64,000 nucleotides of DNA from Oscillatoria sp. CS-180 (lineage in GTDB: Bacteria > Cyanobacteriota > Cyanobacteriia > Phormidesmidales > Phormidesmidaceae): contig NZ_JAQMUB010000037.1 in NCBI RefSeq assembly GCF_028330965.1, positions 186,001 to 250,000 on the forward strand. Reading direction: 5' to 3'. A program made the position numbers and the translations under genes. The notes below the pieces were generated by a model. It was not told where the DNA came from, ran no database searches, and saw only the letters and a program-made list of their open reading frames with translations. Of the stretch, positions 9,846 through 18,943 are shown piece by piece. The stretch's first letter is position 1. The number at the start of each line of letters is the position of its first letter.

Positions 9846-9877
9846 ATCCCCCACAGAAAAAGACTTTGGGGGATTTT
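9846..9877 (+). terminator. Terminator of ccsA
   Basis: ATCCCCCA at 9846 pairs with TGGGGGAT at 9867, then TTT. A smaller GCCGT/ACGGC hairpin at 9826-9841 precedes it. Confidence 0.7.
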
Positions 9878-9914
9878 GGTACGGTCCATTCGCTGACTAG
9901 CACCGCTATGCGGA

Positions 9915-9949
9915 ATTCAAAATTCAAAATTCAAAACTCAAAACTCAAA
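9915..9949. repeat. Heptamer tandem repeat (STRR-like)
   Basis: Three ATTCAAA units followed by two ACTCAAA units in perfect 7-base register. The same units recur at 14398-14411 and inside the repeats at 36292 and 42967. Short tandemly repeated heptamers are a known class of intergenic DNA in cyanobacteria. Confidence 0.85.
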
Positions 9950-10049
9950 ACCAAGGCAGATGGGCTTTCCTGGCATTCCGAATGGTGAGCCTATTTCTGC
10001 CGTAATGTACTACCACTGCGCCTTACCGACATCTCCCCCTTACGTCTCA

Positions 10050-11333
10050 CTAATTGTCCTCCAGCACTCGCAAAACCAGATCCGTCAGTTTTTGGGCAGC
10101 TCCTGGTGTTCCCCGGACCTGCTGTAAATCTTGGCGCATTTGCCCCAGCTGCTCTGGCTGATTGAGATAATTGAGCACGCGATCGCCTACGCTTTCCGCT
10201 GTCAATCTCCCCAGCAGTTCTGGTACGACCTCTCGCTGCGCCCAAATATTGGGCCACGCAAACAGTTTCTTCCGGCGGCGAATGTAGGTCAAAAACGCTC
10301 GGTTGATTAGCTTGTTCAAAGGCTTGCCAATTAAAGGCAAATTGACCAGCAGTCCCAAAATGCCGTCCCACGCATTCATGGCCTCTAGCTGTTGGGTTGG
10401 CAACAGGACCAGCATGGGGATTGCCAGAGACCCTAACTCAGCGGTGTTGGCTCCTACCGTCGTTAAACAGAGCTGACATTGACTGGTCACAGCATGGGCT
10501 GGAAAAGGACGCCAGAGGAAGATTTGAGTGCCCTGACTGGTTTTAAGATAGGGCAGGTTGTCGGACGTTTCAGGCTCGACCCAGGTGACTGTCGGAGCTT
10601 CGAAGACGGCGTGAAACGAGTTTTTCTGCGGATTGGCGTAGTCGAGTAGGGTTTGCACATCAAGGGTCGGTGCAACCGGAATCACGAAGCGGGTTTGGGG
10701 GCGTTGACTGTGCAAGTGGTCCGCGATCGCCAATAGCAAAGGCATCCCTTGAGTCAGCTTCGCCGACTTAGATCCCGGCAGCATCCCAATTAATTCAGTC
10801 TGTTCGGTCAGTCCCAGTTGCTCGGCTGCCCGTTCTTTATCGGCAATGACTGCTTGCCCATCGCTCATCAAATCGCCAACGACCGTATATTTGTGGCGAA
10901 AACGGTCAGGCGCTTGGTCAACCAGATCCTCGTTCATCACGCCAAAGGCATCAATCCAACGGGGCCAGTTTGCAAACCATTCGGCATAGACGACTGTTTT
11001 GTAGCCCAAACGTCGCCCTACAATTACAGGATAAATTTGATCGCCCCCTAGAAACAGAACAACGCCGCGATCGCGCCAATCCCAGGTCTCAGCTGTTTTT
11101 CCCCCCAGCAAAAATGCCCAAAAATGATTCGCATCTTGGACTCGGTCAATCTCTGGATACTGTCGGGCAATGTCGCCTTCGCGTCCTGTGGCATTAGGAC
11201 AGGGTGAGAGAATAACCGAGATTCTGATCTCCGCTGATAAGGGAAATTGCTGTCGCACCGCAGCAACAACGGGCTTTACCCACGTCGTAATTTCTCCAGG
11301 TCCGTTAGACAGAATGACTAGATCTGCATTCAT
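10050..11333 (-). CDS. LpxB-related glycosyltransferase (lipid-A-disaccharide-synthase-like)
   Basis: 427 residues from ATG at 11333 (an upstream in-frame start at 11372 adds 13 residues that do not fit relatives, which begin near MNADLVILSNGPGE). GT-B fold features: N-terminal SNGPGEITTWVKPV, VVLFLGGDQIYP, and C-terminal CLTTVGANTAELG-SLAIPMLVLLP similar to the LpxB/MurG donor-binding region. Many cyanobacteria have this paralogue besides true LpxB; acceptor unknown. Followed closely by aat upstream on the same strand. Confidence 0.75.
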   Translation of the reverse strand: MNADLVILSNGPGEITTWVKPVVAAVRQQFPLSAEIRISVILSPCPNATGREGDIARQYPEIDRVQDANHFWAFLLGGKTAETWDWRDRGVVLFLGGDQIYPVIVGRRLGYKTVVYAEWFANWPRWIDAFGVMNEDLVDQAPDRFRHKYTVVGDLMSDGQAVIADKERAAEQLGLTEQTELIGMLPGSKSAKLTQGMPLLLAIADHLHSQRPQTRFVIPVAPTLDVQTLLDYANPQKNSFHAVFEAPTVTWVEPETSDNLPYLKTSQGTQIFLWRPFPAHAVTSQCQLCLTTVGANTAELGSLAIPMLVLLPTQQLEAMNAWDGILGLLVNLPLIGKPLNKLINRAFLTYIRRRKKLFAWPNIWAQREVVPELLGRLTAESVGDRVLNYLNQPEQLGQMRQDLQQVRGTPGAAQKLTDLVLRVLEDN

Positions 11334-11394
11334 GCGCTCCCTCAATCCGCTCTTTTGCACCTGCGATGACAAACCCTGTCACCCTATTGGCCAC

Positions 11395-11982
11395 TCACTG
11401 GAAACGACAGGGCATCGCTAACGCTTGCTTCAGCAGTTTACGATAATCACGATTGGAGACAACGTATGCGCCAAATCTAGCCAGATGGGGATTCATCATT
11501 TGGGCATCAAAAAAGTGAAAATGGCGCGATCGCAAATGCTCCACCAGCTTCACCATGGCGGCTTTAGATCCTTCAGGGATGCGATAGAACATGGACTCAC
11601 CAATGAACGCGCCGCCAATGGACAGACCCAGAATTCCCCCCGCCAGTTCATCGTCCTGCCACGTTTCAAAGCTATGTGCCCAACCCGCTTGATGCAGTTC
11701 CCAATAGATACTTTTCAGTTCATCCGAGATCCAGGTCGTATCTCGATCGGCACATCCGTCCACAACCGCTAGAAAATCTCGATCAATAGCTGTTTGAAAA
11801 CGCTCCTGATTGAGAACCCGCCGCAGCGATTTGGGATAGCGAAATCGGTCGTCTAAAGGAATGAGTGTCCGCTGGCGACTGGAATACCAATTTAAGCTAT
11901 CGCCGTCGTCATCGGACATCAAGAAATAGCCTTTGGCATAGCCTTCAATGATGGCGGGAATGTCGTACTGAGGTAAAATCAC
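11395..11982 (-). CDS. aat: Leucyl/phenylalanyl-tRNA-protein transferase
   Basis: 195 residues. Transfers Leu/Phe from tRNA to N-terminal Arg/Lys of proteins in the N-end degradation pathway that feeds ClpS/ClpAP. Motifs: [41 protein letters not shown], and [19 protein letters not shown]. Slightly shorter than the E. coli enzyme. 61 bases upstream of the LpxB-like gene, possibly one transcript. Confidence 0.92.
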   Translation of the reverse strand: MILPQYDIPAIIEGYAKGYFLMSDDDGDSLNWYSSRQRTLIPLDDRFRYPKSLRRVLNQERFQTAIDRDFLAVVDGCADRDTTWISDELKSIYWELHQAGWAHSFETWQDDELAGGILGLSIGGAFIGESMFYRIPEGSKAAMVKLVEHLRSRHFHFFDAQMMNPHLARFGAYVVSNRDYRKLLKQALAMPCRFQ

Positions 11983-12016
11983 GTCCTAGTTAGAGAGAGA
12001 TCTTGGTAGGTCGTCA

Positions 12017-12961
12017 TCAGGTTGCTTGCTTCTCCGCCTCTGCATAGGCAGCATAGACACCTTGAACGTTGTACCAATTAAGGAACACTCGTGCGACTTC
12101 TAGCGCCAGTTGAGGACGCCCAGTATCGATCAGCCATTGCAAAAGTGGAGCCAGCGTCTTTTCATTAAGTCGACCCCCTAAAGACAAAATACCCCACAGC
12201 AATCGATGTAGCCACGTCATCTGGATCATCATGCGAACGTCCCAGGTAGGATGTTTTTGGTAGAACAGAACACCCATACGGCCTCGCTGAATCTCTTTGT
12301 CAATTAGCGAAGGAACCTGATCTAGGGAAAACGGTGGATGCCAATGATAGCCGACGGCGGCAGGAACCTTCACCAAAGACAACCCCAAATTTTTGAGTCG
12401 CACCCCCAGTTCCAAATCTTCCCAGCCATAGAGTTGAAACCGAACATCGAAGAGTCCAGCCTGTTCTAGCCAGTGTCGAGCGATCGCTACGTTTCCTGTG
12501 GCAAAAAACGCTTGGGAATAATCAGTGACCTTAAACGGCTCTGAGGTCGGGTGCTCGAAATTACAGGTATTAACCACGCGACCATAGGTGAAGACGCGAT
12601 CGCTGCCTTTCTCGGCATAGGCTTGCTGCAAGGCCATTCCGTGCTGATGCAGAAAATCGGGCAGCACGACAAGGTCGCTATCGATAAAGACGATAGTGTC
12701 GCCTTTCGCCACCTGCACTCCGAAATTACGGGCGATCGCCGGTCCCTTATGGTCTTGCTCGAATAAGCGAACATGAGGAAAATCAGCAGCGCTTTCCTGT
12801 AGCCAAGCCACCGTGCCATCCGTTGAACCATCGTCCACCAGCACAATCTCGTAATCCTCAACAGGATTACCCACTGGCAACTGCTGCTGCTCCATCGCGC
12901 GCAGACACTTCTCCAAAATCGGTTTGCGATTGTAAGTCGGAATGACAACGCTGATAAACAC
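12017..12961 (-). CDS. Glycosyltransferase family 2
   Basis: 314 residues from GTG at 12961, giving the classic MFISVVIPTYNRK opening with GAGG upstream; an earlier TTG at 12973 is less likely. GT-A features: LVDDGSTDGT (~47), FIDSDLVVLPDF (DxD-like, ~98) and GWEDLELGVRLKNLG (~185). No membrane anchor. Acceptor unknown; the WEDLE type is frequent in chondroitin-synthase-like/polysaccharide enzymes. Divergent from argG. Confidence 0.85.
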   Translation of the reverse strand: MFISVVIPTYNRKPILEKCLRAMEQQQLPVGNPVEDYEIVLVDDGSTDGTVAWLQESAADFPHVRLFEQDHKGPAIARNFGVQVAKGDTIVFIDSDLVVLPDFLHQHGMALQQAYAEKGSDRVFTYGRVVNTCNFEHPTSEPFKVTDYSQAFFATGNVAIARHWLEQAGLFDVRFQLYGWEDLELGVRLKNLGLSLVKVPAAVGYHWHPPFSLDQVPSLIDKEIQRGRMGVLFYQKHPTWDVRMMIQMTWLHRLLWGILSLGGRLNEKTLAPLLQWLIDTGRPQLALEVARVFLNWYNVQGVYAAYAEAEKQAT

Positions 12962-13124
12962 AGCACACCTCAAGCCAGCAATCCAATCCTACTCTAGTTG
13001 CTGTAGCGCACCTTATGGGTGAAAACCAGAAAGCCCAATAGTACGGTGGTCAGCAATTTTTGATCAGCCAAAATTCCATAAGTCTGAGACAATATATGGC
13101 TTGTGAGTTTCGTAGGTACTGGGT

Positions 13125-14333
13125 ATGGGTCGAGCAGAGAGAGTCGTCTTAGCGTATTCAGGTGGGGTTGATACGACCGTATGCATTCCCTACTTAAAAA
13201 ACGAATTTGGGGTCAAGGAGGTCATTACGCTGGCCGCCGATTTGGGCCAGGGAGAAGATCTAGAACCTATTCGTCAGAAAGCCCTTAAGGCTGGAGCATC
13301 GGAATCGCTAGTAGTCGATGCGAAGAAAGCTCTAGTAGAACGCTATGCAGTACCGGCTATCAAAGCCAATGCCCTTTACGAGAATCGCTATCCTCTATCG
13401 ACTGCGCTAGCCCGTCCTCTCATTGCCAAACTTCTAGTTGAGGCGGCAGATCAATGTAGTGCCGACGCGGTGGCCCATGGCTGCACAGGCAAGGGCAACG
13501 ATCAGGTCCGATTCGACGTTTCTATTGGGGCATTGAATCCCAATCTTAAGGTCCTGGCTCCGGCGCGGGAATGGGGCATGAGCCGAGAAGAGGCGATCGC
13601 CTACGGTGAGCAATTTGGCCTCACTTTCGCAGTCAAGAAATCCTCTCCTTACAGCATTGACTATAATCTGTTGGGCCGCAGCATTGAAGCTGGCCCCTTA
13701 GAAAATCCTTGGACTGAGCCATTAGAGGAGGTGTTTGCCATGACCAAGGCGATCGCCGATACCCCCGATGAGCCCGAGTACGTTGAAGTTGGCTTTACCG
13801 CTGGTGAACCGACCTGCCTCAATGGACAAGAGATGTCTGCGATTCAAATGCTGACCGAGTTGAACGCGATCGCGGGCAATCATGGCGTCGGGCGTATCGA
13901 CATGATTGAGAACCGTTTAGTCGGCATCAAGTCCCGCGAAATTTATGAAGCGCCTGCCTTACTCTTGCTGATCGCTGCCCACCGAGATTTAGAGAGCCTG
14001 ACGCTGACTGCTGATGTCACTCAATACAAGCGCAGTATTGAAGAAACCTACAGCCGCCTAGTTTACAACGGCCTTTGGTACAGCCCTTTGAAGTCTTCTC
14101 TAGATGCCTTCATCGAACATACTCAGATGTTTGTCTCAGGAACCATACGGATCAAGCTGCACAAGGGTAATGCTCAAATTGTGGGGCGACAGTCTGAAAA
14201 CGCACTTTACAGCGAGGAACTCGCCACCTACGGCGCAGACGACCAGTTCGACCACCGAGCCGCTGAAGGGTTTATCTACGTTTGGGGGCTGCCTACCCGC
14301 GTTTGGTCTGAGAGATTGGGGGATGAGGCTTAG
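13125..14333 (+). CDS. argG: Argininosuccinate synthase
   Basis: 402 residues, full length. Condenses citrulline and aspartate with ATP in arginine synthesis. PP-loop [11 protein letters not shown] at residue ~10, then [13 protein letters not shown] and [14 protein letters not shown]. Faces argF across a 150-base gap; carA is 10 kb away, so three arginine genes share this region without forming an operon. Confidence 0.97.
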   Translation: MGRAERVVLAYSGGVDTTVCIPYLKNEFGVKEVITLAADLGQGEDLEPIRQKALKAGASESLVVDAKKALVERYAVPAIKANALYENRYPLSTALARPLIAKLLVEAADQCSADAVAHGCTGKGNDQVRFDVSIGALNPNLKVLAPAREWGMSREEAIAYGEQFGLTFAVKKSSPYSIDYNLLGRSIEAGPLENPWTEPLEEVFAMTKAIADTPDEPEYVEVGFTAGEPTCLNGQEMSAIQMLTELNAIAGNHGVGRIDMIENRLVGIKSREIYEAPALLLLIAAHRDLESLTLTADVTQYKRSIEETYSRLVYNGLWYSPLKSSLDAFIEHTQMFVSGTIRIKLHKGNAQIVGRQSENALYSEELATYGADDQFDHRAAEGFIYVWGLPTRVWSERLGDEA

Positions 14334-14369
14334 GAGTTTGAGCTTTAAGTTTTGAGTTTTAAGATTTGA

Positions 14370-14411
14370 ATTCACAATTCACAATTCACAATTCACAATT
14401 CAAAACTCAAA
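14370..14411. repeat. Heptamer tandem repeat between argG and argF
   Basis: Four exact ATTCACA units, then ATTCAAA and ACTCAAA, in 7-base register. Flanked by looser reverse-complement versions (AGTTTTGAGTTTT at ~14348), so the whole 14336-14424 stretch can fold back. Lies where two convergent genes end. Confidence 0.85.
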
Positions 14412-14484
14412 ATTTTGTGACCTTTACCAACTCAAAATTTGAGGAGAGACTACCAACTCCGTAGGGAACACGATATCTCTCCTC

Positions 14485-15408
14485 TCACTCACCCAACAGA
14501 GCAGCTAGCAGAGCTTTCTGAGCATGCATGCGATTTTCGCCTTCCTGCCAAATCCGAGATTGCGGACCTTCCATGACCTCATCCGTGATTTCTTCGCCCC
14601 GATGGGCGGGTAAGCAGTGCAAAACGATCGCCGCTTTATCTGCGATCGCCAACAGCTCTTGGTTGACTTGGTAGGGCTGAAAAATGGGGATACGGCTCTC
14701 CGCCAGATCCTCTTGTCCCATACTGGCCCAAACGTCGGTGTACAGGACCTGAGCACCCTCAACGGCTGCTTGGGGATCCTCCGTGAGGGTAATTGTGCTG
14801 CGATCGCCCGCTAGTTTTCGGCCCGTTTCGACAATCTCAGCATTGGGGGCATAGTCCTTGGGCGTAGCGACACGAACGTTCATGCCCATGAGAGCACATC
14901 CCAGAATTAAAGAATGGGCCACGTTGTTGCCGTCGCCGAGATAGGTCAAGGTAAGCCCTGACAAATTGGCCTGGAAAGCTTCTTGAACAGTCAGCAGGTC
15001 TGCCAGAACTTGACAGGGATGCTCCCAGTCCGTTAGAGCGTTGATGATAGGCATCTTGGCATAGTTGGCAAAGGTATGAAGCTCTGTTTGGTCATAGGTC
15101 CGGACGGCGAGGATATCGAGATAACCGTCCAAAATTCTGGCCGTATCTTTGATCGGCTCGCCTCGATTAATCTGAGTCAGGCTCGTGTTGAGATCTAGCA
15201 CCTGACCACCCAAACGCCACATGGCTGAAGCAAAGCTAACGCGAGTCCGGGTTGAAGACTTGCGAAAGAGTAGCCCTAAAATTTTGCCAGAACAGTTAGC
15301 CGTAACTTCACCTGTCTTGAGCTGAGCTGCTAGCGTCAGTAGATGCGTCATTTCCTGCGAGGTAATATCAGCAATGCTGAGAAAATCTCGACCCTTTAAC
15401 CCTGTCAT
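14485..15408 (-). CDS. argF: Ornithine carbamoyltransferase
   Basis: 307 residues. Makes citrulline from ornithine and carbamoyl phosphate. Carbamoyl-phosphate loop KSSTRTRVSF (~50), HPCQVLADL (~130), the ornithine-side DVWASMG (~225) and HCLPAHRGEE (~263) are all intact. Confidence 0.97.
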   Translation of the reverse strand: MTGLKGRDFLSIADITSQEMTHLLTLAAQLKTGEVTANCSGKILGLLFRKSSTRTRVSFASAMWRLGGQVLDLNTSLTQINRGEPIKDTARILDGYLDILAVRTYDQTELHTFANYAKMPIINALTDWEHPCQVLADLLTVQEAFQANLSGLTLTYLGDGNNVAHSLILGCALMGMNVRVATPKDYAPNAEIVETGRKLAGDRSTITLTEDPQAAVEGAQVLYTDVWASMGQEDLAESRIPIFQPYQVNQELLAIADKAAIVLHCLPAHRGEEITDEVMEGPQSRIWQEGENRMHAQKALLAALLGE

Positions 15409-15516
15409 TTGCTTCTTGCCTGCGTTTTGAAACTATAAAGCTACCAAACTTTCGACAGTTGTACGGGTAAATGTTTACGCTCTAGAACAGTGACGTCACC
15501 AAGGTGCTGTAAAAAA

Positions 15517-16134
15517 ATGGGCTGGTATAACCGACAGGTCTTTCCACGGTTACTTGACTGGGTGATGGCCGGTGAGCCATTTGTCACTTACCGAAAACAA
15601 GTCCTAGCCAATGTTGAAGGTGAGGTTTTGGAGATTGGGTTTGGGACCGGGTTGAATTTGGCCTACTATCCCGAAGCTGTGTCAGCACTGACGGTTATTG
15701 ACCCTAATCCCGGGATGTCCGCGATCGCTCAACCGCGCCTTTCAGCTAGCGATCTGTCAGTTACGAGTCAATCCCTTCGTGGCGAAGCCCTTTCAATGGC
15801 AGATAATACGTTTGACTGGGTGGTGAGTACCTGGACGCTGTGCAGTATTGAGAATATTGATCAGGCCCTGTCGGAAATTCAGCGAGTCCTTAAACCGGGC
15901 GGCAAGTTTACGTTCATCGAACACGGTCGCAGTCCTGAACCCGGCATCCGAACTTGGCAGCACCGCATTACCCCACTTCAGAAGCGCATTGCAGATGGCT
16001 GTCACCTAGATCGGGCGATCGCTGACCTCGTAGAAGACTATTTGACTCTAGAGAGCTTGGAGACCTTCTATGCTCCAACCATGCCTAAAATCAGCGGTTA
16101 CTTCTACCAAGGCATTGCCACTAAGCTCTGCTAG
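15517..16134 (+). CDS. Class I SAM-dependent methyltransferase
   Basis: 205 residues from ATG at 15517 (a GTG at 15490 would add nine). SAM-binding LEIGFGTGLNLAYY (~40), acidic TVIDPN (~62), and the Ubie/Methyltransf_11 post-motif RVLKPGGKFTFIEHGR (~125). Resembles METTL7-like/small cyanobacterial methyltransferases; substrate unknown. Confidence 0.82.
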   Translation: MGWYNRQVFPRLLDWVMAGEPFVTYRKQVLANVEGEVLEIGFGTGLNLAYYPEAVSALTVIDPNPGMSAIAQPRLSASDLSVTSQSLRGEALSMADNTFDWVVSTWTLCSIENIDQALSEIQRVLKPGGKFTFIEHGRSPEPGIRTWQHRITPLQKRIADGCHLDRAIADLVEDYLTLESLETFYAPTMPKISGYFYQGIATKLC

Positions 16135-16154
16135 CGTCTCCTTTGCCCTGTCGG

Positions 16155-16631
16155 CTAAGGCTTCAATGCTTCGTCTAGCACTCGACGCGCAGATTCAGCG
16201 TGCGATCGCGCATCCCTATACTTCAGATTGCTTTGAGCAAAGGTTTTCAGCGTCTTAAATCCGTCTTTCAGGCTAGAAATTTGCTCCTCGGTAATGGGTT
16301 CATCGGTGAAGAGCAAGTCGACTAGCTTCCGAACCTGCAAGGCTTCCTCGCGGGAGTCCTGAGTCTTCATTTTCAAAGTCGCTAGATGACTCAAAACTTG
16401 CACGGCTTCGACAACCGCGTCTTCTTGACTCTTGACATCAGAAGTCGTTTCAGGCGTTTTCACTTCGATAAACTGCTGTGGGTCAAATCCATTGGCAAGG
16501 TTTGTGGGCAACTTGCCATCGTCCATCATTTCTACCAGCTGATCCATCGCTTTCTCTCGTGCTTTACGAGAATCTTTACCCGAAACGTTAAGAACAACCT
16601 CTGGACTTTGAGCGAGCGTGTACTGAACCAT
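16155..16631 (-). CDS. Conserved-looking hypothetical protein next to thf1
   Basis: 158 residues from ATG at 16631 (a TTG at 16661 is also in frame). Mostly helical and charged; begins MVQYTLAQSPEVVLNVSGK and ends in ESARRVLDEALKP. No membrane segment or known motif. It lies 95 bases downstream of thf1 on the same strand, so co-transcription is possible. Confidence 0.65.
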   Translation of the reverse strand: MVQYTLAQSPEVVLNVSGKDSRKAREKAMDQLVEMMDDGKLPTNLANGFDPQQFIEVKTPETTSDVKSQEDAVVEAVQVLSHLATLKMKTQDSREEALQVRKLVDLLFTDEPITEEQISSLKDGFKTLKTFAQSNLKYRDARSHAESARRVLDEALKP

Positions 16632-16726
16632 TGTCTTTCTTAGTTCACTTGAACTACTCAATCATAGATCATCCCAGAATAGGAGAGTGCCTGAAACGCT
16701 GAATAGCAATTTTTCTCAATCCTCTC

Positions 16727-17503
16727 TTACTCCTCTGAGCCTTCTCCAGTGGTCGTTGGGACAGGAGCACTATCAGACTTCTCAGGCGTTTCGTCATCAG
16801 CTGAGCCTGCTTCAGCTGATGACACTTTCTCTGCCTTTGCCTGAGCTCGTTCTTCGCGCTTCTTGCGTTCGGCCTCTAGCATTTCAGCCATGAGTGCTTT
16901 GGCTTGAACCATCTTGTCCAGATTACTGATGTATAGCTCGATATCCTTTTGGAGCTTGTCGAACGAGATCGAGAGTGTCTCTGCGGTCTCTTTCATAAAG
17001 GTCATGAGCTTTTCTTTGTCTTTGACTAGCTCAGGGTCAATTTTTTCCGTCAGCGTGTAAAGACCAATGCCGAAAGCACGGCTATATTTGAAGCGATCGC
17101 GCTCAGAAATCCCCTTCAAGATTCCAGCTAGCCCTTCCCCAGAAGAACTGTCGAGGGTTGTCAGCATGTTCTTGAAGGTATCCATGGACATGCCTTCGAC
17201 CATACTCAAGACCTGTTGAGCATCGCCTCGATATTGTTCGGGAGAGGATTCAATGGACCGGCAAAGGGCAGAAAAAATGGGTTCGATATCGCCCTCCGGA
17301 CGGTACCCTTCCATGAAAGTGTCGTACGTTGTAACGATCCCTAAGGCATAAATAGGATCGTAAACGAAGTCGCCACTGACAGAGAGGAGGTGCATCTCCA
17401 CCATTAGCTCCTCAATCACTCGACGATAAACCGAAGTGACGGGGCGGTCGAAGTTATCGTAAAAAGCGCGCTTGGTGTCAGATACAGTGCGGACGTTGCT
17501 CAC
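16727..17503 (-). CDS. thf1: Photosystem II biogenesis protein Thf1/Psb29
   Basis: 258 residues from GTG at 17503, which yields the family's own start (SNVRTVSDTKRAFY); earlier in-frame starts add ~19 unrelated residues. Thf1 is needed for photosystem II repair and interacts with FtsH complexes at the thylakoid (established for Synechocystis and plants). Helical core followed by a Lys/Glu-rich coiled coil (AEMLEAERKKREERAQAKAE, ~205-225) and an acidic tail. Confidence 0.93.
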   Translation of the reverse strand: MSNVRTVSDTKRAFYDNFDRPVTSVYRRVIEELMVEMHLLSVSGDFVYDPIYALGIVTTYDTFMEGYRPEGDIEPIFSALCRSIESSPEQYRGDAQQVLSMVEGMSMDTFKNMLTTLDSSSGEGLAGILKGISERDRFKYSRAFGIGLYTLTEKIDPELVKDKEKLMTFMKETAETLSISFDKLQKDIELYISNLDKMVQAKALMAEMLEAERKKREERAQAKAEKVSSAEAGSADDETPEKSDSAPVPTTTGEGSEE

Positions 17504-17741
17504 AGAAATTTGCCGAAAATACAGCTTTATTATTCTCGCTCTTAGCAGTCGGTTTGCCAAGCTACAAAACGCTGCATGAGGGTGTCAGGACTCGGAAATT
17601 TCTCAATTGCCTACAGCTGCAGTTCGCCTGTCGTACTGAAGCAACCAGAAACTCGTGATTTCAAGAAATCTGGGATAGGCTTTTGCAAAAGCTGCTAGAG
17701 AAGGCAATGGAGTCAAGGTGTAAAGGAGTCGGAAAAAATCC

Positions 17742-18626
17742 ATGGTGAGGAAGACGAGGTTAGTGTGGGCTGCTAGTGCGATCGCCGCAGCAACGCCAAT
17801 GCTTTGGTATAGCGCTATGCAATGGCAAAGACCTTCCCGAATTTCCGTTCCTCAGGCAGAACTGTTTGAAGGCATCACATATGAGCGCCAGATTCAGAAT
17901 CAGCCTTGGCCGCAGGTGATCCACGTTGTTGAAATTGATCTGACGCAACCCAATTTAAAGGTGCTAACAAGTCCCGGTAATCCGGGCGACGACGGTTTAG
18001 AAACGATCGCTCAAACAACCTCAGATTTCGTGGTTCGCAATAATTTACATCTAGCCGTGAACGCCAACTTCTTCTATCCCTTTGACGAGAAAACACCTTG
18101 GAATTTTTACCCCCGTACGGGCGATCGCACCAACGTTTTAGGGATAGCTGTTGCGAACGGTGAGGGTTATTCACCCCCCGAGACAGAATGGCCGGCACTC
18201 TGCTTTGATGCCGCGAATCGAGCTGAGGTGACTGCGGTAGACGGCATTTGTCCCCCAGGCACGCAGCAGGCGATCTCGGGAATTCAGCATTTGCTGTGGG
18301 CAGGCCGTCCCGTACCTATCGAGACCGAAGACCGCGCCTATGCCCGAGTAATGGCAGCCGTGGATGAGAAGGGCGATCGGCTTTGGCTGGTTGTGGTGGA
18401 CGGAAAACAGCCCAACTACAGCGAAGGGGCAACTTTAGCTCAACTGACCGAGATTGCCTTGAGCTTAGGAGCCGATGCTGCCATCAATTTAGACGGCGGT
18501 GGCTCCACAACGCTAGTGAGGGATACTGCCGATGGTCCCGTTCTGCTCAATGCCCCCGTTCACACTAAGCTGCCCATGCGAGAGCGTCCCGTTGCCAACC
18601 ATCTCGGATTTCGGATTGCCGACTAG
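17742..18626 (+). CDS. Exported phosphodiester glycosidase (NAGPA domain) protein
   Basis: 294 residues. N-terminal membrane anchor or signal (LVWAASAIAAATPMLWYSAM). The rest is the NAGPA fold: AVNANFFYP (~107), AINLDGGGSTTLV (~247) and a C-terminal RPVANHLGF. Relatives cleave GlcNAc-phosphodiester bonds or process wall/exopolymer sugars. Strong AAAGGAG site upstream. Exact substrate unknown. Confidence 0.85.
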   Translation: MVRKTRLVWAASAIAAATPMLWYSAMQWQRPSRISVPQAELFEGITYERQIQNQPWPQVIHVVEIDLTQPNLKVLTSPGNPGDDGLETIAQTTSDFVVRNNLHLAVNANFFYPFDEKTPWNFYPRTGDRTNVLGIAVANGEGYSPPETEWPALCFDAANRAEVTAVDGICPPGTQQAISGIQHLLWAGRPVPIETEDRAYARVMAAVDEKGDRLWLVVVDGKQPNYSEGATLAQLTEIALSLGADAAINLDGGGSTTLVRDTADGPVLLNAPVHTKLPMRERPVANHLGFRIAD

Positions 18627-18634
18627 TCGCAGCC

Positions 18635-18874
18635 TCAGTGACAGGGAATGACCGGATTTTTCCGGGCTTGATAGTCGTGCAAGTCATTGACCAACCCTGC
18701 TGCAGAGACATCCTGTTCAGCCAATCCGGTTAATGTCTGTAGGATGATGTCCATCTCTTCTTGAGACAAATAGCCTGCGCAGCCGCTGCTGAGAGGAATT
18801 GGTAAGTCCAATTCGCGAGTTTGCGATATCTGCATTAGCCGCTGAGTTGTTTCCAAAGGGACTACGGTAATCAT
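18635..18874 (-). CDS. Small hypothetical protein downstream of cellulose-synthase-like gene
   Basis: 79 residues, not recognised. ATG at 18874 has an AAGGAG site at the right spacing, supporting translation. It begins 69 bases after the stop of the cellulose-synthase-like gene and is likely on the same transcript. Contains SSGCAGYLSQEEMD and ends in PCH; no signal or membrane segment. Could be an accessory or regulatory protein of the synthase, but this rests only on position. Confidence 0.6.
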   Translation of the reverse strand: MITVVPLETTQRLMQISQTRELDLPIPLSSGCAGYLSQEEMDIILQTLTGLAEQDVSAAGLVNDLHDYQARKNPVIPCH

Positions 18875-18943
18875 GATGATCTCCTTCAAAGTGTTGTTGT
18901 GAGCAAGGTTGGACTGAAGCTTTCTTTTGGACCCCCGGCTTCG

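Noticed and set aside
9991-10371. 126-codon leftward frame
   Set aside because: Overlaps the LpxB-like gene in another frame and reads as its shadow.
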